A stretch of 8,232 bases of DNA from Thermofilum sp. (GTDB taxonomy: Archaea; Thermoproteota; Thermoprotei; Thermofilales; Thermofilaceae): positions 1 to 8,232 of the forward strand of contig JAJHRM010000111.1 in the NCBI GenBank assembly GCA_020832965.1, given 5' to 3'. A program made the position numbers and the translations under genes. Each line of letters begins with the position of its first letter. The stretch's first letter is position 1. The notes beneath the pieces are model-generated. The model was not told the DNA's origin. It made no database searches and saw nothing but the letters and a program-made list of their open reading frames with translations. This document shows positions 6,059 through 8,232 of this stretch, in pieces.

Positions 6059-7048
6059 TTATGATTTAAATGCTTTCAGCTTCTCCAATAGCTTCTGCGC
6101 GACTTCGTACATGTCGCCTACCACGAAGACGTCGCTGTACCTAGCTATGGGCGCCGAGGGGTCCGTATTAACAGCCACCACGCATTCAGAGTCCTTCATC
6201 CCAGCGATGTGCTGCGGGGCGCCGGAGATCCCGAAAGCGAAATACACTTTCGGTTTCACTATGTTTCCGCTGAAACCCACTTGGCGTTCCTTTTCGAACC
6301 AACCGGCATCCACCAGTGGTTTGCTGACAGCGTACTCTCCACCCAGCATTCTAGCAAGTTCTCTGAACAGCGATATATCTTCCCGTTTCCTTAACCCTCT
6401 ACCTACAGCCACTATGACGCTGGCATCAGGCAGGCTGACGGTCTTCTCCCTCGAGGACCCGAGTACCTCAAGCCCTGAGAAGTGAGCCGGCAGCTCTTCC
6501 ACCACTACTGCCTCGGGGCACCTGCTGTAGTCGGGTTGAGGCCTTGGGAAGACCCCGGGCCTGATTGTCGCCATCACCGGTGACGTAGCAGTTTTTATGT
6601 GAGCTATTAGGTTGCCCGTAAAGGCTGGCCGCACTTGCACGATGTCCCCCGCTTCGTCCACGTACACGTCTAAGCAATCGGCAGTAAGCCCTAAACCCAG
6701 CCGAGCCGCCACGCGCGGAGCGACGCTCCTCCCCCACGGGGTCGCGCTGACGAGCACCACCGCCGGTTCGACTCTCCTTATCGCTCGCGTCAACGCTTCG
6801 GCATGTAGGAGGTAGTCGCTCAGTTGGCTCTCGCTCACTTTGTACACGAGCAAAACATCCGCTCCGCAGGCGGCCAACTCCTTAAGCTCCTGGGAGTTCT
6901 CTAACGCTGTCACGAAGACGGAGTACACTTTCCCGCCGCGGGCGCTCGCGAGCTCTCTCGCTTTCGAGAGGAGCTCGAGGGAGGCCGGGTTCACTTTCCC
7001 GCCGACATTTTCCACGTAAGTGAGCACGCCGTAGCCCAAAACCACCAC
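6059..7048 (-). CDS. etfA: Electron transfer flavoprotein alpha subunit
   Basis: This 329-residue protein has the EtfA layout: an N-terminal nucleotide-fold domain (about 1-190) with G-R-S-V-A-P-R-V-A-A-R-L-G (106-118) and R-P-A-F-T-G-N (140-146), then the C-terminal FAD domain. The latter shows S-K-P-L-V-D-A-G-W (242-250), R-Q-V-G-F-S-G (255-261), G-I-S-G-A-P-Q-H (273-280) and V-N-T-D-P-S-A-P-I (293-301). With EtfB it forms a heterodimer that carries electrons from a flavin dehydrogenase. It lacks the N-terminal ferredoxin-like extension reported for LctC of Acetobacterium woodii. The alleged start GTG (7048) abuts the etfB stop (TAG, 7051-7049). The sequence AGGTGGTG there could be the ribosome site for a slightly later TTG at 7039, so the first three residues are uncertain. 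The next gene, the GlcD-type dehydrogenase, starts about 15 bases downstream and is the likely electron donor. Confidence 0.93.
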   Translation of the reverse strand: MVVLGYGVLTYVENVGGKVNPASLELLSKARELASARGGKVYSVFVTALENSQELKELAACGADVLLVYKVSESQLSDYLLHAEALTRAIRRVEPAVVLVSATPWGRSVAPRVAARLGLGLTADCLDVYVDEAGDIVQVRPAFTGNLIAHIKTATSPVMATIRPGVFPRPQPDYSRCPEAVVVEELPAHFSGLEVLGSSREKTVSLPDASVIVAVGRGLRKREDISLFRELARMLGGEYAVSKPLVDAGWFEKERQVGFSGNIVKPKVYFAFGISGAPQHIAGMKDSECVVAVNTDPSAPIARYSDVFVVGDMYEVAQKLLEKLKAFKS

Positions 7049-7864
7049 CTAGAGCAGGTTCTTGCTCCTTAGCAGCTCGAGAATCGCGTTCACGCCATCT
7101 TCAACGCCCTTGAATACCATTGGAGTCTTTCCCTTCTCGAGAGCGTAGAACGCTTTCACAACTCTGGTGGGGGACCCAGCCCACCCCACTCTCGACAAAT
7201 CTATCCCGGGTAGATCGCTGGCTTGCCACACTTCCACAGTAGCTTTCCTCGCCCTCATAAGATCGCTCAACCTGGGGATGCGTGGTTCCAATCTCTCGCC
7301 TTTTAAAGCGAGGGGGCGCGATACGCTGAGTAGCGCAGGGTACTTTAGGCGCACCAGGTAATAACTCTTTCCGAAATCAGCTTCCACCGTTATGCTCTTA
7401 TCATCGAATTCGACCACGCTTTGAACGAACGCAGCGTGGGGTATGCCGAGGTGTTCGGCGACTTCTGGCCCCACCTGCCCCGTGTCGCCGTCCACAGACT
7501 TCTCACCGCACAGGATTAACCTAAAGTTGCCTATTTTCCTGATCGCAGCAGCCAGAGTGTACGAGGTGGCCAGCGTATCGGCTCCAGCGAATTTGGGATC
7601 GCTTAAGAGGATCGCCCTGTCAGCCCCTCTAGCTATAGCGTCCCTCAAAGCCTTCTCCGCGTGCGGAGGGGCCATAGCGAGCGCGATGACGCGGCCACCC
7701 AAGCTCTCCCTCAGCCTAACAGCGAGCTCGAGCGCGTAAAGGTCGAACGGGTTTATCTCCAGCTCCGCAGAGCTTCTATCCACGCGCCCCGTCTCCACGT
7801 CAAACTTCACTTTGGTTATGTCCGGCGTGGGCTTCACAAGAACTACAAGATCCAGTCCGCTCAC
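7049..7864 (-). CDS. etfB: Electron transfer flavoprotein beta subunit
   Basis: The 271-residue protein is a standard EtfB. It opens V-V-L-V-K-P-T-P-D (7-15) and has I-N-P-F-D-L-Y-A-L-E (37-46), A-R-G-A-D-R-A-I-L-L (78-87) and V-D-G-D-T-G-Q-V-G-P-E-V-A (124-136). The last motif holds the nucleotide phosphate of AMP in ordinary Etfs or of the second FAD in electron-bifurcating ones; the sequence read by eye does not settle which. It pairs with EtfA, whose gene begins at the next base. It is the first gene of the minus-strand operon. Translation begins at GTG 7864; an upstream ATG (about 7886) is out of frame. A G-rich GGGAGCGG stretch lies shortly upstream, and a box A candidate at 7906-7901 would give a leader of about 14 bases. 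Confidence 0.93.
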   Translation of the reverse strand: MSGLDLVVLVKPTPDITKVKFDVETGRVDRSSAELEINPFDLYALELAVRLRESLGGRVIALAMAPPHAEKALRDAIARGADRAILLSDPKFAGADTLATSYTLAAAIRKIGNFRLILCGEKSVDGDTGQVGPEVAEHLGIPHAAFVQSVVEFDDKSITVEADFGKSYYLVRLKYPALLSVSRPLALKGERLEPRIPRLSDLMRARKATVEVWQASDLPGIDLSRVGWAGSPTRVVKAFYALEKGKTPMVFKGVEDGVNAILELLRSKNLL

Positions 7865-7900
7865 CGCTCCGCTCCCACGACGCCATTCGTGCTAAAGCCC

Positions 7901-7906
7901 TATAAT
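7901..7906 (-). promoter_or_regulatory. Candidate box A (ATTATA) for the etfB-etfA-glcD-larA operon
   Basis: The minus strand reads AAAACATTATAGG, an A-rich BRE-like run then ATTATA. The expected transcription start is near 7878, 14 bases before the etfB GTG. A second, weaker CTTTAG (7897-7892) lies closer to the gene and would give an almost leaderless start. Confidence 0.45.
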
Positions 7907-7948
7907 GTTTTGCTTAGCCGAGAACAGCGCATTAGCGCCTTGCACAGG

Positions 7949-7967
7949 GTTCGTGGGCGGTACGAAC
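7949..7967. promoter_or_regulatory. Dyad GTTCGT-N7-ACGAAC, possible operator
   Basis: A perfect 6-bp inverted repeat with a 7-base spacer (centre 7958) sits between the divergent etfB gene and the plus-strand gene. It is about 50 bases upstream of the etfB box A and just before a TAAATTA element (7971-7977) that may be the plus-strand promoter. The 19-bp symmetric layout fits a site for a dimeric helix-turn-helix regulator, but no regulator gene is in the window, and short dyads arise by chance. Confidence 0.35.
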
Positions 7968-8054
7968 GCGTAAATTAGCTGCACGCGCTTGCGACTTGAG
8001 CTGCAGCGCGGCATTCGGGAGGCGACAGGCTCAAATCGCGGAACCGGTAGCGCG

Positions 8055-8232
8055 TTGAACGCATTGAGGAGCCTGAAGTGTTTCGACCGGATAGTAATCA
8101 GCGATGTGAAGGTGGGCGCTAGGGGGTTCTCCGCCGTCTACACGCTGGAGCTCGAGGGCGTGAGGAAGAGCTACACGCTGATGCACCGCTACGAGGAGGA
8201 AGTCAACGTGAAGGGGTTGGAGGAGGTCGCGA
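8055..8232 (+). CDS. Hypothetical protein, N-terminal part, runs off the window
   Basis: The frame is open from 7974 to the window end; protein-like character begins at about 8055. From TTG 8055 it gives 59 residues, including C-F-D-R-I-V-I-S-D-V-K-V, then G-F-S-A-V-Y-T-L-E-L-E-G-V-R-K-S-Y-T-L, then an acidic stretch R-Y-E-E-E-V. The alternating pattern with G-V-R at a turn suggests a beta-rich N-terminal domain. No family is recognised and no membrane segment or signal peptide is visible. Start choice is weak: TTG 8055, TTG 8064 or TTG 7989, none with a clear ribosome site; a GGGAGG (8017-8022) has no start at the right distance. It is transcribed divergently from etfB and may or may not be related to that operon. 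Confidence 0.6.
   Translation, partial: MNALRSLKCFDRIVISDVKVGARGFSAVYTLELEGVRKSYTLMHRYEEEVNVKGLEEVA

Noticed and set aside
5838..6485. A 215-codon plus-strand open frame across the glcD and etfA junction
   Set aside because: Its product is rich in Ser, Thr and Pro with no motifs, and it lies antisense to two firmly identified genes.
7901..7906. TATAAT as a bacterial -10 box on the plus strand
   Set aside because: No -35 partner or gene at a suitable distance, and the rest of the window is archaeal; it reads better as a minus-strand box A.
7991..8045. GGCTCAAATC as a tRNA T loop in the right intergenic region
   Set aside because: No pairing stem around it and no cloverleaf on either strand.
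1..8232. CRISPR arrays, insertion sequences or other mobile elements
   Set aside because: No regularly spaced repeats, transposase motifs or terminal inverted repeats were seen.

Overview
The window looks archaeal, most likely a hyperthermophilic crenarchaeote (Thermoproteota; a Thermofilum-like genome would fit, but this is inference). Reasons: tightly packed genes with frequent GTG or TTG starts, TATA-like box A motifs instead of bacterial -35/-10 pairs, a tungsten-type aldehyde:ferredoxin oxidoreductase, a candidate archaeal C/D box sRNA, and an aldolase gene whose start lies where a leaderless transcript would begin.

Layout, right to left on the minus strand, which is the direction of transcription: etfB (7864-7049), etfA (7048-6059), a GlcD/D-lactate dehydrogenase-type flavoprotein (6043-4643), larA (4646-3366), a small MoaD/ThiS-like sulfur carrier (about 3321-3043), a class II aldolase (3001-2345) and aldehyde:ferredoxin oxidoreductase (2335-464). 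Spacing is operon-like: etfB and etfA abut, glcD and larA overlap by 4 bases, and the aldolase and AOR genes are 9 bases apart. A strong box A at 3031-3024 suggests the aldolase-AOR pair also has its own promoter. A gene-poor stretch of 346 bases (118-463) follows, with a candidate C/D box sRNA, a stable hairpin and a cluster of CAGCT motifs. The left edge holds the first 39 codons of an isoaspartyl peptidase/L-asparaginase. At the right edge a divergent plus-strand gene of unknown function begins around 8055 and runs off the window. The divergent intergenic region carries a candidate promoter and a 6-7-6 dyad.

Working hypothesis (inference): the genes form a route from a phosphorylated (deoxy)sugar to pyruvate. 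The class II aldolase would cleave the sugar phosphate to DHAP and an aldehyde such as lactaldehyde. The AOR would oxidise the aldehyde to the 2-hydroxyacid and reduce ferredoxin. LarA, with its nickel-pincer cofactor, would interconvert the stereoisomers. The GlcD-type dehydrogenase would oxidise the D-isomer to the 2-oxoacid and pass electrons to EtfAB. The Etf-dehydrogenase-LarA part parallels the bacterial lct operon of Acetobacterium woodii (EtfB, EtfA, lactate dehydrogenase, permease, racemase). The MoaD-like protein probably serves tungstopterin synthesis. Substrates are not fixed by sequence alone.
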